Assembly (NCBI GenBank): GCA_016838895.1
Contig: JAEKNU010000012.1
Span: 21,716-85,715 of the forward strand
Source of the DNA: Chloroflexota bacterium
GTDB lineage: Bacteria > Chloroflexota > Anaerolineae > Anaerolineales > Anaerolineaceae
Reading direction: 5' to 3'
DNA: 64,000 bases
Shown here: positions 45,168 through 54,832 of the stretch, piece by piece
Layout: each line of letters starts with the position of its first letter
Position numbering within the stretch: the stretch's first letter is position 1
Position numbers and translations under genes: made by a program
The notes under the pieces: generated by a model
The model's database searches: none
What the model was told of the DNA's origin: nothing
Seen by the model: only the letters and a program-made list of their open reading frames with translations

Positions 45168-46207
45168 TCGTTACGCTCCATGCGGTAGTAAGGGGCATGT
45201 ATATACTCAATGCTTACCATACCAGGCGTAATTTCTTGTGTCGATAAATATTCAACGATGCTGTCATACATAGACATTTTGGCATCGATATTACTCAGAT
45301 CAAATCCTACAAAGGTTTTCCAGCCTTGCTCTGCCTGCCATCCAAGACCATGCTCAGCCGTATAAACTAAAGCACTACCTTCTGATAAATGTTCCTTGAG
45401 TGTTTTTGCGGCTTCTAAAAGCGGCTGGTCCAGTACATGAATATAAATATCATTTGACAAATGATTTTTTTGAACCAGTTGCGATGGCAGTAATTGAGCT
45501 GTAGAATCTGTTTGTTCAAGTTTTTCTGCCAGTACAGGCGGTAATGAATGTGATTGGATAACCACCTGAGGCACCAGATCGCCTCTGGATTGAAAAACAA
45601 CGCCTTCACTGTCAATCCACAAGGTTTGGCTTTCCATTTGCCAGGCAACCACCGGATTACGTTCTACGACTGAGATCAGCAGTTGATCGGGCATAGCAAT
45701 ACTGACTTCAATCGTAGAGAGTTCAGGATAAGCAGTAGCCAGGGTGTTCTTGATATCATACAAATCAAGCATGAAAATTGGCTTGTTGGCAACATCAAGA
45801 ATCAGGTTCATATCCACAGCAGAGATGCGATTATTTCCACTGACCGCTGCCTGTTTGATCCTAAAGTTACTGTTGGCACTAAAACTGAATAACATAAATA
45901 TCATAGTTGCAAATATCAGGCCAGAAAGCAAGCGCCAACCTGTTTTTATTTCAGGAATGCCAGGAACAACCAACTCAGCTCCGGATTTACCCATAGGAAC
46001 CGAGTATTTACGACGCACATTGGGTTGCTGTAAACGCTGAGCAACAGGCGTGCCGACATTGCCTCGCAAAATAACTGAGGGTGTTTCGGCCTGCATGCGC
46101 GGTTTATTTTCGGTGAATTCCTTGTCGCGTTTGCGATCAATTGCAACCCGCTGCAACCGGATTTTTTCTGCCCTGGTTAAGGTTTGAGCAGCGTCTCTGG
46201 TCGTCAT
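45164..46207 (-). CDS. ftsQ: cell division protein FtsQ/DivIB
   Basis: 347 residues: a long cytosolic N-terminus (about 90 residues, basic), one transmembrane helix (LLSGLIFATMIFMLFSF), then a POTRA domain (FRIKQAAVSGNNRISAVDMN) and the FtsQ core with VVERNPVVAWQ. It links FtsL-type proteins and the septal synthase at the division site. Its start overlaps the ddl stop by four bases. The sequence is weakly conserved, as is usual in FtsQ; assignment rests on architecture and position. Confidence 0.88.
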   Translation of the reverse strand: MTTRDAAQTLTRAEKIRLQRVAIDRKRDKEFTENKPRMQAETPSVILRGNVGTPVAQRLQQPNVRRKYSVPMGKSGAELVVPGIPEIKTGWRLLSGLIFATMIFMLFSFSANSNFRIKQAAVSGNNRISAVDMNLILDVANKPIFMLDLYDIKNTLATAYPELSTIEVSIAMPDQLLISVVERNPVVAWQMESQTLWIDSEGVVFQSRGDLVPQVVIQSHSLPPVLAEKLEQTDSTAQLLPSQLVQKNHLSNDIYIHVLDQPLLEAAKTLKEHLSEGSALVYTAEHGLGWQAEQGWKTFVGFDLSNIDAKMSMYDSIVEYLSTQEITPGMVSIEYIHAPYYRMERNE

Positions 46208-47325
46208 GCGTTACTCCTGAACTTGTGTTCGGTGTTATCTTTTTGTGCTTTGCGTTCTAAGGCTAATTTGATCAATTCATCAATCAAACTGGCATAGGGC
46301 AGGCCACTGGCATCCCATAATTTGGGATACATACTGATATTAGTAAAACCTGGAATGGTGTTGACCTCACAGACATAATATCGATTGGATTCTTTATCGA
46401 ATAAGAAATCCACTCGTGCCATACCAGCACAATCAATGGCTTTGTAGATTTCTACTGCCAGTATTCTTAATTCCTCGATGGTTTCCTCACTGATACGAGC
46501 GGGGATGACTAATTCGGAGTTGTCGTTAACGTATTTTGCATCATAGGAGTAGAAATCCTCAGCAGGTACAATTTCTCCAGGTACAGAGGCTTTTGGATCT
46601 TCATTGCCTAATACACTGATTTCAATTTCTCGTGCATTGATTCCTTGTTCAATGATGACACGCCGATCATATAAAGCTGCGAAATGTAAGCCTTCATACA
46701 AATCTGAACGATTGTAGCATTTTGTTATGCCAACCGAGGAACCCAGGTTTGCCGGTTTGATAAACAATGGATAATCTGAAACCATCTCAGCTTCGTGAAT
46801 GGTATTATTTGGATTATTTTCGATCATTGTACGGGTGACAACGGTGTAATTTAATACTGGAAATTGATACTGACGCATAATGTCTTTGAATAAACCCTTG
46901 TCCATGGCAACAGAAGCCCCTAAAACACCGGCACCGACATATGCGATATCACAAATCTCAAGGTAACCCTGTAGGGTACCATCTTCACCAAACGTACCGT
47001 GCAGCACTGGAAAGATAACATCCAATGCTGTGACAGGGGACAGGGTTTGTTTCCCATCAATGTCTTCAATTTGATACAAGGATGAATCACCTGGGTTTGG
47101 CAATAAAGTTACGCGTGTTAATGATGCGTAATTTCTATTTTGCATTTTTTGTAAAATATCTTCACCTGTAAGCCAAACACCGTCCTCTGTAATACCAATA
47201 GGGGTGATATCATAGCGTTCGTTATCCAATACCGATAGTACAGATGTTGCCGACATCAGGGAAACCTCATGCTCTCCTGAACGTCCGCCAAATAATACTG
47301 CTAATTGAATTTTTTTTGTATCCAT
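46204..47325 (-). CDS. ddl: D-alanine--D-alanine ligase
   Basis: An ATP-grasp enzyme making D-Ala-D-Ala for the pentapeptide. N-terminal VLFGGRSGEHEVSLMSA is the family signature. The omega-loop reads FYSYDAKY, with Tyr in the position that favours D-Ala over D-lactate. C-terminal metal ligands are in EVNTIPGFT. ATG at 47325 follows GGAG and begins the conserved domain, so the upstream in-frame start at 47364 is rejected. It lies two bases after the murB stop. Confidence 0.95.
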   Translation of the reverse strand: MDTKKIQLAVLFGGRSGEHEVSLMSATSVLSVLDNERYDITPIGITEDGVWLTGEDILQKMQNRNYASLTRVTLLPNPGDSSLYQIEDIDGKQTLSPVTALDVIFPVLHGTFGEDGTLQGYLEICDIAYVGAGVLGASVAMDKGLFKDIMRQYQFPVLNYTVVTRTMIENNPNNTIHEAEMVSDYPLFIKPANLGSSVGITKCYNRSDLYEGLHFAALYDRRVIIEQGINAREIEISVLGNEDPKASVPGEIVPAEDFYSYDAKYVNDNSELVIPARISEETIEELRILAVEIYKAIDCAGMARVDFLFDKESNRYYVCEVNTIPGFTNISMYPKLWDASGLPYASLIDELIKLALERKAQKDNTEHKFRSNA

Positions 47326-47327
47326 AC

Positions 47328-48287
47328 TTAATTCTCCAATGCGGCAGAATCGGGAGCATCCCATTCGCCGATGAGTTCAATTTCAAGTTCCAAATCGTGG
47401 TTAAAATTTTGTTTAACCGCTGTTTTCGCCAGTTGGGTCAATTGATAAATATCGTTTGCGCTGGCATTCTCGTCGTTTACAAAGAAATTCGCATGGCGTT
47501 TGCTGATTTCTGCGCCGCCGATTTTTGTACCTTTTAAACCCGCTGCCTCAATCAAGCGAGCAGCATAATCACCAGGGGGATTTTTAAACATGGAACCCAG
47601 GCTTGCACCTGGTGGTTGAGTACTCTGACGATGTTCCATATATTTAGCCATGCGTCCTTCTACGTCTTCCCTGGTGCTTTTTTCCAACCGAAAAGTAGCG
47701 TTTAAAATAATTACAGGCTCATGATTTCGTTTAAATGCACTACTGCGATATGCGTAATACATATCAGCAGCGCTGTAGCACTTCTTTCCATGTATAGGGT
47801 GCAAGATTTCTGCCAAGAGCAAGATTTGTTGCGTATCTGATCCGTGCGCACCTGCATTTCCATATACGCCGCCGCCAACTGTGCCAGGAACCGAATTGAC
47901 CCATTCCAGGCCGCTTAATCCACGCAGGGCAGCCTGACGAGCCAAACTACCAAAATTCACACCTGATTCAGTAAATACTGAAATAGGGTAGTTATCCTCA
48001 TTGAATTCAATGTTTTTTGATCGGTTAATGATTACGACTTCGTGAATTCCTTTATCAGAGACCAGTACATTTGAGCCTTTTCCGAAAATTCGGAATGGAA
48101 TATTCCAACGCCATAAGAGGGTGCAAATTGTTTCCAAATCGGAGCTATTATTTATAATGCAGACAGCATCGGCAGAACCACCAACGTTTGCTGTGGTGTA
48201 TTTGCCTAATGGGACAAATTCCTCAAAGTTACGTCCGAGCAGTTTCCCTAATTCTTCGATTTGCTGTGCATTAAGTACCGATTTCAT
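47328..48287 (-). CDS. murB: UDP-N-acetylenolpyruvoylglucosamine reductase
   Basis: This flavoenzyme reduces enolpyruvyl-UDP-GlcNAc to UDP-MurNAc. FAD-binding blocks are present: FRIFGKGSNVLVSDKGI, SGLEWVNSVPGTVGGGVYGNAGAHG, and the catalytic Ser in ASLGSMFKNPPGD. 319 residues, matching the short type II MurB. It overlaps murC by one base. Confidence 0.95.
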   Translation of the reverse strand: MKSVLNAQQIEELGKLLGRNFEEFVPLGKYTTANVGGSADAVCIINNSSDLETICTLLWRWNIPFRIFGKGSNVLVSDKGIHEVVIINRSKNIEFNEDNYPISVFTESGVNFGSLARQAALRGLSGLEWVNSVPGTVGGGVYGNAGAHGSDTQQILLLAEILHPIHGKKCYSAADMYYAYRSSAFKRNHEPVIILNATFRLEKSTREDVEGRMAKYMEHRQSTQPPGASLGSMFKNPPGDYAARLIEAAGLKGTKIGGAEISKRHANFFVNDENASANDIYQLTQLAKTAVKQNFNHDLELEIELIGEWDAPDSAALEN

Positions 48288-49663
48288 TATGCAGACTCAC
48301 TTCTTTCGGATAATGTTTTATAAACAGCACTACTGATTTGAATGGCATCACCTGCTGAAAGCACAATTAAAATGTCATCTGCTTTCATGTTATCAGTCAA
48401 ATATTGCCTAATTTTATCAAAATTATCAATATGCTGTGAATTTGCATTTTTTAATTGATTTACCAGATCTTCAATATTGAAACCAGGATTGGTTTCTCGT
48501 GCAGCATATACCGGTGTAATAATCAGATGATCTGTTTCTTTGAAGACGTCGACATATTTATCAAAGAGTGTCATCGTACGTGAATAAGTGTGCGGCTGCC
48601 AAACAGTCCAGATTATGCGATTGGGATACCGTTCACGCAAGGCTTTCAGTGTTGTCTCGATTTCTGTGGGATGGTGGGCATAATCATCAATAATGGTTAT
48701 ACCTTGCGTCTCGCCAATGATTTCCATGCGGCGGCCGGTACCTGAGAATTTTTCAAGTGCTGCTGCTGCGTCATAAAGGTTTAATTCAAGTTGTTCAGCC
48801 ACAATCATGGCTGCCATGGCATTATGTACGTTGTGCAATCCTGGTACTTGTAAATGGCAGGGAATATAGTTGTCATCATTTGCAGGATACTCGAAACGAT
48901 AGCAACCATTTTCCTGCAATATCACTTGCTGTGCTTGTTTATCTGCATCCTGACTGGAGACAGCATAACGAATGACTTTTGTCTTTGGAGAAAAGTTTTT
49001 CGAAAAGCCCTTGTTTCCGGCATCGTCCCAATCAAAGATTAATTTTCCTTCCGGGATAATTTTATTGATATAAGTCATGAATGCTTCTTCATAATCCGCC
49101 ATACTTGGGTAGCAATCCGGGTGATCATGTTCCAGATTTGTCAGAATACCCATGTAGGGGGTTAATCCGTGAAACATGCGGTCATATTCATCTGCTTCGA
49201 TGACAAAATAGTCTGAACTACCGGCATGAGCATTATTTCCTAAATCTTTGGAATCGCTGCCAATGATATAGGAGGGATCAAGTTGTAATTCGTGCAGCAT
49301 CCAGGCAATCATTGCAGTCGTGGTTGTTTTTCCGTGCGTACCAGATATGGCGATGCATTTCTTTTTACCGATCAGGGTGCTGAGGAAATCAGCACGTTTG
49401 AGTACTGCAATGTTTTTTTCCTGCGCGGCGATCACTTCCGGATTGGTATCAGGGATAGCAGAGGAGCGCACTACCAGATCAACCTGAGCGACCTGATGCG
49501 CAGCATGTCCAATATAAATTGTTGCGCCCAGCTTTGCCAGTTGTTGTAATCCAGCAGAATCCTGCTGATCTGAGCCACTGACAGTGTATCCACTCTCCAG
49601 CAGCACTCTGGCAATCGCTGATAGCCCTGTTCCACCAATTCCAATCATGTGTATGCTCTTCAT
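48287..49663 (-). CDS. murC: UDP-N-acetylmuramate--L-alanine ligase
   Basis: The first Mur ligase adds L-Ala to UDP-MurNAc. It has the N-terminal Rossmann motif MIGIGGTGLSAIA, P-loop SGTHGKTTTTAM and the ligase motif EADEYDRMF. ATG at 49663 overlaps the previous stop (TAATG), giving coupled translation; an upstream start at 49735 adds a Cys-rich tail not seen in the family and is rejected. About 458 residues, normal. Confidence 0.96.
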   Translation of the reverse strand: MKSIHMIGIGGTGLSAIARVLLESGYTVSGSDQQDSAGLQQLAKLGATIYIGHAAHQVAQVDLVVRSSAIPDTNPEVIAAQEKNIAVLKRADFLSTLIGKKKCIAISGTHGKTTTTAMIAWMLHELQLDPSYIIGSDSKDLGNNAHAGSSDYFVIEADEYDRMFHGLTPYMGILTNLEHDHPDCYPSMADYEEAFMTYINKIIPEGKLIFDWDDAGNKGFSKNFSPKTKVIRYAVSSQDADKQAQQVILQENGCYRFEYPANDDNYIPCHLQVPGLHNVHNAMAAMIVAEQLELNLYDAAAALEKFSGTGRRMEIIGETQGITIIDDYAHHPTEIETTLKALRERYPNRIIWTVWQPHTYSRTMTLFDKYVDVFKETDHLIITPVYAARETNPGFNIEDLVNQLKNANSQHIDNFDKIRQYLTDNMKADDILIVLSAGDAIQISSAVYKTLSERSESA

Positions 49664-50202
49664 TAGATAAATACCACCAAAACAAAGGCAAAGGCAATTG
49701 CCACTGCAAAATAAATTGTCGGATCTCCCAACCATTGTGGTGGGAGTGATTCAATCAAGCGTATCGCTGCATCACCCATCGCGGTACCGGCTACCGGTGG
49801 CGTGATAAAGTCAAATGGGTAGGATGCAGTATCCAGAAAATACCAGATTGAACCAAAAACGAAATACCCGTTGACGGCACCCAGGAATAGCCCCAGCATG
49901 GAATCCTGCAATCGTTCCCGTGCAAATTTACCGGATTCAGCCAGACGACCAATATTTGGTGATTGATATCCAAAAATAACCAGACCGAGTAACAAAACAA
50001 AACGAACCCAAAAGAGCGTTGTCGTATCGCCGGTTGTGGCCAGGTTTTGAATAAATGGAACAAATTTTTCCAGTACCATTGTGACAAACAAGGACAAAAT
50101 GACAGAAAAGCTAACAAGCAATTCCTTTGCCCATCCACGCATTAATCCGATAATAGCAAACATCAGTACGAAGATAATAAAGAGGATATTTAATCCAATC
50201 AT
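49663..50202 (-). CDS. CvpA-like membrane protein within the dcw cluster
   Basis: 179 residues with four to five predicted transmembrane helices. The opening MIGLNILFIIFVLMFAIIGLMRGWAKELL and a later G-x-x-x-G segment (MLGLFLGAVNGYF) match the CvpA family (colicin V production/septation-linked proteins). Function in division is unknown. It is inserted between murG and murC, overlapping both by a few bases, which implies co-regulation with wall synthesis. Confidence 0.75.
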   Translation of the reverse strand: MIGLNILFIIFVLMFAIIGLMRGWAKELLVSFSVILSLFVTMVLEKFVPFIQNLATTGDTTTLFWVRFVLLLGLVIFGYQSPNIGRLAESGKFARERLQDSMLGLFLGAVNGYFVFGSIWYFLDTASYPFDFITPPVAGTAMGDAAIRLIESLPPQWLGDPTIYFAVAIAFAFVLVVFI

Positions 50203-51308
50203 GATTTTCGCTCCTTGTTTGCCTGAATGTCGGTAATTAATTTTACAATTTCTGTTGCTGCATCCGGACGAGCCAATTGAAGCATATTGGTTTTCATCTC
50301 AATTAACTTCTCCGGATTGTGAATCAAACCCAGAATACTTGGAAGTAATTTTTGAGGTAATTCCTCATCCGGCAATAGCATGGCAGCACCTTGATCAACC
50401 AGATAATCAGCGTTGTGTTTTTGATATTTCCAGGCATGTGGGTATGGCACTAAAATGGCTGGCAACCCTAACATTGGATATTCTCCGATTGTGGATGCAC
50501 CTGCCCGAGAGACCACCAGATCTGCAGCGCGCATGGCATGCGGCATTTTTCTATGGAGATATGGATATGGAAAATAGTTTCGCCGCGCGGTTTGTGACAT
50601 TCCGGCATAATAATCCGATACCATTGGCCAATCCAGTTCACCAGATATGTGAATAATTTGCACTGAATCAATCAAATCAGGCAGTATTCCTAATAATGCG
50701 TGGTTAATGGAACGGGCACCACGACTGCCGCCAAACACTAATACGGTTGAGCTGCTTTCTGAAATACCGAAAGCTTTAACAGCATCGGCTTTATTTATGT
50801 TTGCAAAGCGCATACGGGTTGGGTAGCCGGTTATCGTCAATTTCGCCTTATTTTTCTTGAAGTATTGTTTAGATTCAGGAACTGATAAGGCAATTTTTTG
50901 TGCCGAACGTGTAATTTGTCGCAAGGCTAGAGCCGGTTCTATATCAGGTACAAATACAACCTGAGGAACAGACGAGGCTGCAAGCGACATAGGTACAGCA
51001 ACGTATCCGCCAGTGAAGAAGATTACATGCGGTTGGAAGGATTTTATGATTTTTTTGGATTCAAGGAAGCCATTGATTAATTTCATAGCGTTGGATGGCA
51101 GCGTACGCAAGCCGACACCATGTAAACCTGCTGAAGGAATATCAACAAAGTTAACCGTTGAGGCGTTGCGAACCAGGTCTGCATCCAGACCATTCTGGCT
51201 GCCAACCCACAAAACTTCTATTTCATCCTGATTGAGCGCTTCAAGAACGGCGATCGCGGGGTAAATCCCGCCGCCTGTTCCGCCCGCGCAAATTAATAAC
51301 CGCTGCAT
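50199..51308 (-). CDS. murG: UDP-GlcNAc:lipid I GlcNAc-transferase
   Basis: This membrane-associated GT-B enzyme makes lipid II. The first glycine-rich loop reads ICAGGTGGGIYPAIA, where most MurG proteins have GGTGGHxxPA, so the conserved His is Gly. The second loop VLVFGGSRGARSIN and the donor site VVSRAGASTIGEYPMLGLPAILVPYP are intact. 369 residues. Its start lies 68 bases inside the 3' end of ftsW. Function as MurG is well supported by position and motifs despite the His change. Confidence 0.92.
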   Translation of the reverse strand: MQRLLICAGGTGGGIYPAIAVLEALNQDEIEVLWVGSQNGLDADLVRNASTVNFVDIPSAGLHGVGLRTLPSNAMKLINGFLESKKIIKSFQPHVIFFTGGYVAVPMSLAASSVPQVVFVPDIEPALALRQITRSAQKIALSVPESKQYFKKNKAKLTITGYPTRMRFANINKADAVKAFGISESSSTVLVFGGSRGARSINHALLGILPDLIDSVQIIHISGELDWPMVSDYYAGMSQTARRNYFPYPYLHRKMPHAMRAADLVVSRAGASTIGEYPMLGLPAILVPYPHAWKYQKHNADYLVDQGAAMLLPDEELPQKLLPSILGLIHNPEKLIEMKTNMLQLARPDAATEIVKLITDIQANKERKS

Positions 51309-52479
51309 TCGAATTCCTTGTTTCTTTGTTTTTTTCTACAGTGCCCATTCGGGCTACACTTAGCAATAATCCAATCCCGATCATGGTTGTTATCAGGCTG
51401 GAGCCGCCAGAACTAATAAAGGGTAAAGCATTCCCTGCAAAAGGAATGAGATTTACTAAAACGCCAATATTGATGAAAGCTTCAATAACAACCCAAAAGG
51501 TTATCCCGCCAGCGAGCAGTTTTCCAAATAAATCCGGCGCTCGACGTGCGATGACAATTCCTCTCCAGAGCAGCAGCAAGAATAAACTAATGATGATCGC
51601 ACCACCGAAAATACCCGTTTCCTCAACAATGACAGCATAAATACTATCTGTCCAGGGCACCGGTAAACCGGTTGATTTCGTGGTGGATTTACCAATACCT
51701 ACACCAAACCATCCACCGCGAATTACGGCTTCCAGTGATCTTTGAATGTGATACGAGACATCATCAACATTTTGCAGGTTTGGATTAAAGGTCAGGATAC
51801 GCTCTGCACGATCGCTGACCAGGATTACTGCGCCACCCACCAAAACGATTAATAACAGCATGAGAATGATATGCCGCATATCGCCACCACTAAGGAAGAA
51901 CAATAATCCACCTAAAGCGAAAACGGTAATGGTTGCACTGACATCCGGTTGAATTGCGATCAATCCGCCAATAAATCCTACAATAATGCCAACAGGTACC
52001 AGGCCCAAGGTGAATTTATTTAATTGTTCCTGTCTGGAGGTTAGCCAGGCAGCCAGATAGACAATAATAACTAATTTGGCAAGTTCAGATGGTTGAACTG
52101 ATCCTCTAAACAAACCGCGATTCAATCCTGATGGGTCATCTTTAACAAATAATACTGCGACCAGTAGTAAAACAGTGACACCCATCATAAAGAGTAAAAT
52201 TTCTTTTCGCAACAATAATTTGTAATCAAACAAGCCAATGCTTGCGGCAATCACACTTCCCAAAATAAACCATTTGATCTGATTGGTCAGGAAATAGGAA
52301 GCAGGTAAACCGACACGCAGTGAATGACTCCAACTGGCGGAATAAATGGATAATAGACCAATCACGGCCAGGCAAAGGACGATGATCAGCAAGGGGGTAT
52401 CGAACGCAAGCTTAATTTTGCTGCGTTTCTCCTGCTGTTGAGCAGTGATAGAAGGATTTACGAAAGCTCTTTCACCCAT
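51241..52479 (-). CDS. ftsW: septal lipid II polymerase / SEDS protein FtsW
   Basis: About 412 residues with around ten helices. SEDS motifs are LLSIYSASWSHS near the start, QPSELAKL, QPDVSATITV and the C-terminal GNALPFISSGGSSLITTMIGIGLLLS. It works with the class B PBP in septal wall synthesis. Arg-rich tail of about 20 residues is read through the murG start region, a 68-base overlap. Start at 52479 is chosen over 52491 only tentatively; both lie within murD. Confidence 0.93.
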   Translation of the reverse strand: MGERAFVNPSITAQQQEKRSKIKLAFDTPLLIIVLCLAVIGLLSIYSASWSHSLRVGLPASYFLTNQIKWFILGSVIAASIGLFDYKLLLRKEILLFMMGVTVLLLVAVLFVKDDPSGLNRGLFRGSVQPSELAKLVIIVYLAAWLTSRQEQLNKFTLGLVPVGIIVGFIGGLIAIQPDVSATITVFALGGLLFFLSGGDMRHIILMLLLIVLVGGAVILVSDRAERILTFNPNLQNVDDVSYHIQRSLEAVIRGGWFGVGIGKSTTKSTGLPVPWTDSIYAVIVEETGIFGGAIIISLFLLLLWRGIVIARRAPDLFGKLLAGGITFWVVIEAFINIGVLVNLIPFAGNALPFISSGGSSLITTMIGIGLLLSVARMGTVEKNKETRNSNAAVINLRGRNRRRDLPRDRRS

Positions 52480-53843
52480 TTTCTGAACCATTCTCCACGT
52501 TCTTCAAAATCTTTGTAGGCATCATAACTGGTGCCACCTGGCGACAATAGGACAACGTCACCGTTTTCTGATCGTTTGGCAGCAATTTGCACTGCTTCGA
52601 ATAAATCCTGACATTGATCAACAGAATAAGGCCGTTCCTGCGGATTCGTTTTCCCAATGGCATCTATGATCAAATTTGATGCTTCACCAAAGGTAATTAC
52701 ATGATCTACACGTTGATGTATTTCCCGAGCCAAAATATCCCAGGGGAGTTTTTTGTCTCTGCCGCCGAGTAATAAAACCAGCGGTTCATCAAAAGCATTT
52801 ATCGCTGCCATTGTTCTTTCAGGTGCTGTAGCAATAGAATCGTTATACCAGCTAGCCCCTTTCCATTCACGTACAAATTCCAAGCGATGAGCGACACCGG
52901 AGAAACCAGTAATTCCGGACTGAATGCTTTCAAGTGGAATATCAGCAGCCATAGCTATGGCAATTGCGCTTGAAACGTTCATTAGATTATGTTCTCCACG
53001 CAGGTGAATTTCCTGTGTGGCAATAATCGGAACGTCTTCTTTTGGTGTGTGGTAGTAAATCATTCCCTGATCAATGTATGTTCCAGTCCAATCATTGGTT
53101 TTTGGCTTTGCCACACCAAAGGAAATTACATTTCCTTTTACTATGTCTTTCAAAGCCCAAGATCCGACATCTTCGCGATTGAGGACGGCAATATCTTGAG
53201 CAGATTGGTAATCCAGGATACGCTGTTTTGCGCTACTGTAACATGCCAACGTGCCATGTCGATCCAGATGATTCGGTGTAATGTTTAATACCGCTGCAAT
53301 CTGAGGTGATTTTGTGATTAATTCCAATTGGAAGCTGGATAGTTCCAAAATAACCAGATCATCTGCAGCGATTGCCTCTGCCTGAAGAATAAGTGGATTG
53401 CCGATGTTGCCACCAATCCAGGTTTTTTCTGCTTTGGCATGTTTTGCCATACAACCTAACAATGTTGTTGTTGTTGTTTTTCCGGCTGAACCGGTAATAC
53501 CGATTGTTTTTGCTGGAATGCTTTCCAAAAATATTTGTGAATCATTGGAAATGGAAATACCGCGCTTTCTTGCTTCTTTTAGGATGGGTAAATCGAGGGG
53601 GACACCACCGGAGACACAAATCAGAGTTTGCTTATCCAATATTTCCAAAGGATGAGAACCCAAAACCCAGTTAATGGACAAATGTTTCAAAGAGGCTATT
53701 TCAGTGGGTAATTTTTCTTGTGCACGATTATCATTGAGGGTTACAATTGCTCCGCGGGTAGCCAAAAACTCAGCCAAAGCTAATCCTTGTCTGGCTGCTC
53801 CCAATATTAAAACAGCTTTGCCTTCCCAGTTTTTTCTCATCAT
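52458..53843 (-). CDS. murD: UDP-N-acetylmuramoylalanine--D-glutamate ligase
   Basis: The second Mur ligase adds D-Glu. P-loop GITGSAGKTTTTTLL, the conserved LELSSFQLE, ITPNHLDRHGT and the C-terminal ILGGRDK-like LLGGRDKKL with LSPGGTSYDAYKDFEERG are all present. About 461 residues from ATG at 53843, which overlaps the mraY stop by four bases. An upstream start at 53924 is rejected. Confidence 0.95.
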   Translation of the reverse strand: MMRKNWEGKAVLILGAARQGLALAEFLATRGAIVTLNDNRAQEKLPTEIASLKHLSINWVLGSHPLEILDKQTLICVSGGVPLDLPILKEARKRGISISNDSQIFLESIPAKTIGITGSAGKTTTTTLLGCMAKHAKAEKTWIGGNIGNPLILQAEAIAADDLVILELSSFQLELITKSPQIAAVLNITPNHLDRHGTLACYSSAKQRILDYQSAQDIAVLNREDVGSWALKDIVKGNVISFGVAKPKTNDWTGTYIDQGMIYYHTPKEDVPIIATQEIHLRGEHNLMNVSSAIAIAMAADIPLESIQSGITGFSGVAHRLEFVREWKGASWYNDSIATAPERTMAAINAFDEPLVLLLGGRDKKLPWDILAREIHQRVDHVITFGEASNLIIDAIGKTNPQERPYSVDQCQDLFEAVQIAAKRSENGDVVLLSPGGTSYDAYKDFEERGEWFRKWVKELS

Positions 53844-54832
53844 GCCAATGCCACCGCGATTCCAATAATTGCGAATAACAAGCCAATCAACCAGAAACGT
53901 TGTACAACTTGTGTTTCGCTCCAACCTAACAATTCAAAATGATGATGTAATGGTGCCATTTTGAATAGACGCTTTCCCTTGGTAAGTTTGAAATATCCGA
54001 TTTGCAATATGACACTCACTGCTTCACTGACTGGAATAATGGCGATAATAGGAATCAGCATCCATTGGCCAGTCATTAGGGCAATCACTGCCAGTACGGC
54101 ACCTATAGCCAATGATCCTGTATCACCCATAATTAGTGCAGCAGGGTGGACGTTAAACCACAAGAAGCCAAATAGCGCACCGACTAAAGTAAAGCAAAAA
54201 CGGGCAACAGTGTCTTGTCCTTGCATAATGGCAATACCGCCATACGCTGCTAATGCTGTGGCAGTAATCAATCCAGCCAGTCCATCCAGGCCATCTGTAA
54301 AATTGACTGCATTTGACATGCCCACAATCATAAATGCTGCGATAGGCACATAAAATGGGTCTAATCTAATCACCTGATTCACGCCAGGCCAGAATAATTG
54401 GGGAACACCTACGTAATAACGCAGTAATAATGCAATAGCTACAGCGAAAATTACCTGGAAAGCAAATTTTGTACGAGCACGCATCCCCAGTTGTTTGCGT
54501 GGTCCGCGAATTCCTTCCCAATCATCAATGGCACCTAATATACCGAATAAAACCAGTGTAATCAAAGGTACAAAAACTTCATTGCCGAATAAGTTAACGC
54601 CGACCAGAGAGACAAAATTTAGTAAGACTGTAATGAAAAGTACCGGCAGAATAATCATCAAGCCGCCCATGGTAGGTGTACCCATTTTGGTCATGTGACG
54701 TTTTGGCCCTTCCAGGCGGATCAATTTGCCTATTTTGAAATGCTTTAGCATACGAATAAATGGGCCGCCCCAAATAACTGCCATCACAAAACCGATCAGG
54801 CTTAGCGATAATGCCATTGAGGTTTCTTTCAT
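53840..54832 (-). CDS. mraY: phospho-MurNAc-pentapeptide transferase (lipid I synthase)
   Basis: A ten-helix membrane enzyme loading UDP-MurNAc-pentapeptide onto undecaprenyl phosphate. Diagnostic: GTPTMGGLMII near residue 50, the catalytic DDWEG, NAVNFTDGLDGLA and MAPLHHHFELLGWSE. 330 residues. GGAGGG six bases upstream supports the start at 54832, which overlaps the murF stop by four bases. Confidence 0.97.
   Translation of the reverse strand: MKETSMALSLSLIGFVMAVIWGGPFIRMLKHFKIGKLIRLEGPKRHMTKMGTPTMGGLMIILPVLFITVLLNFVSLVGVNLFGNEVFVPLITLVLFGILGAIDDWEGIRGPRKQLGMRARTKFAFQVIFAVAIALLLRYYVGVPQLFWPGVNQVIRLDPFYVPIAAFMIVGMSNAVNFTDGLDGLAGLITATALAAYGGIAIMQGQDTVARFCFTLVGALFGFLWFNVHPAALIMGDTGSLAIGAVLAVIALMTGQWMLIPIIAIIPVSEAVSVILQIGYFKLTKGKRLFKMAPLHHHFELLGWSETQVVQRFWLIGLLFAIIGIAVALA

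Noticed and set aside
51241..51308. Frameshift in ftsW producing the overlap with murG
   Set aside because: Both proteins keep their conserved parts and no indel is needed to explain them; recorded as a real overlap, to be confirmed with reads.
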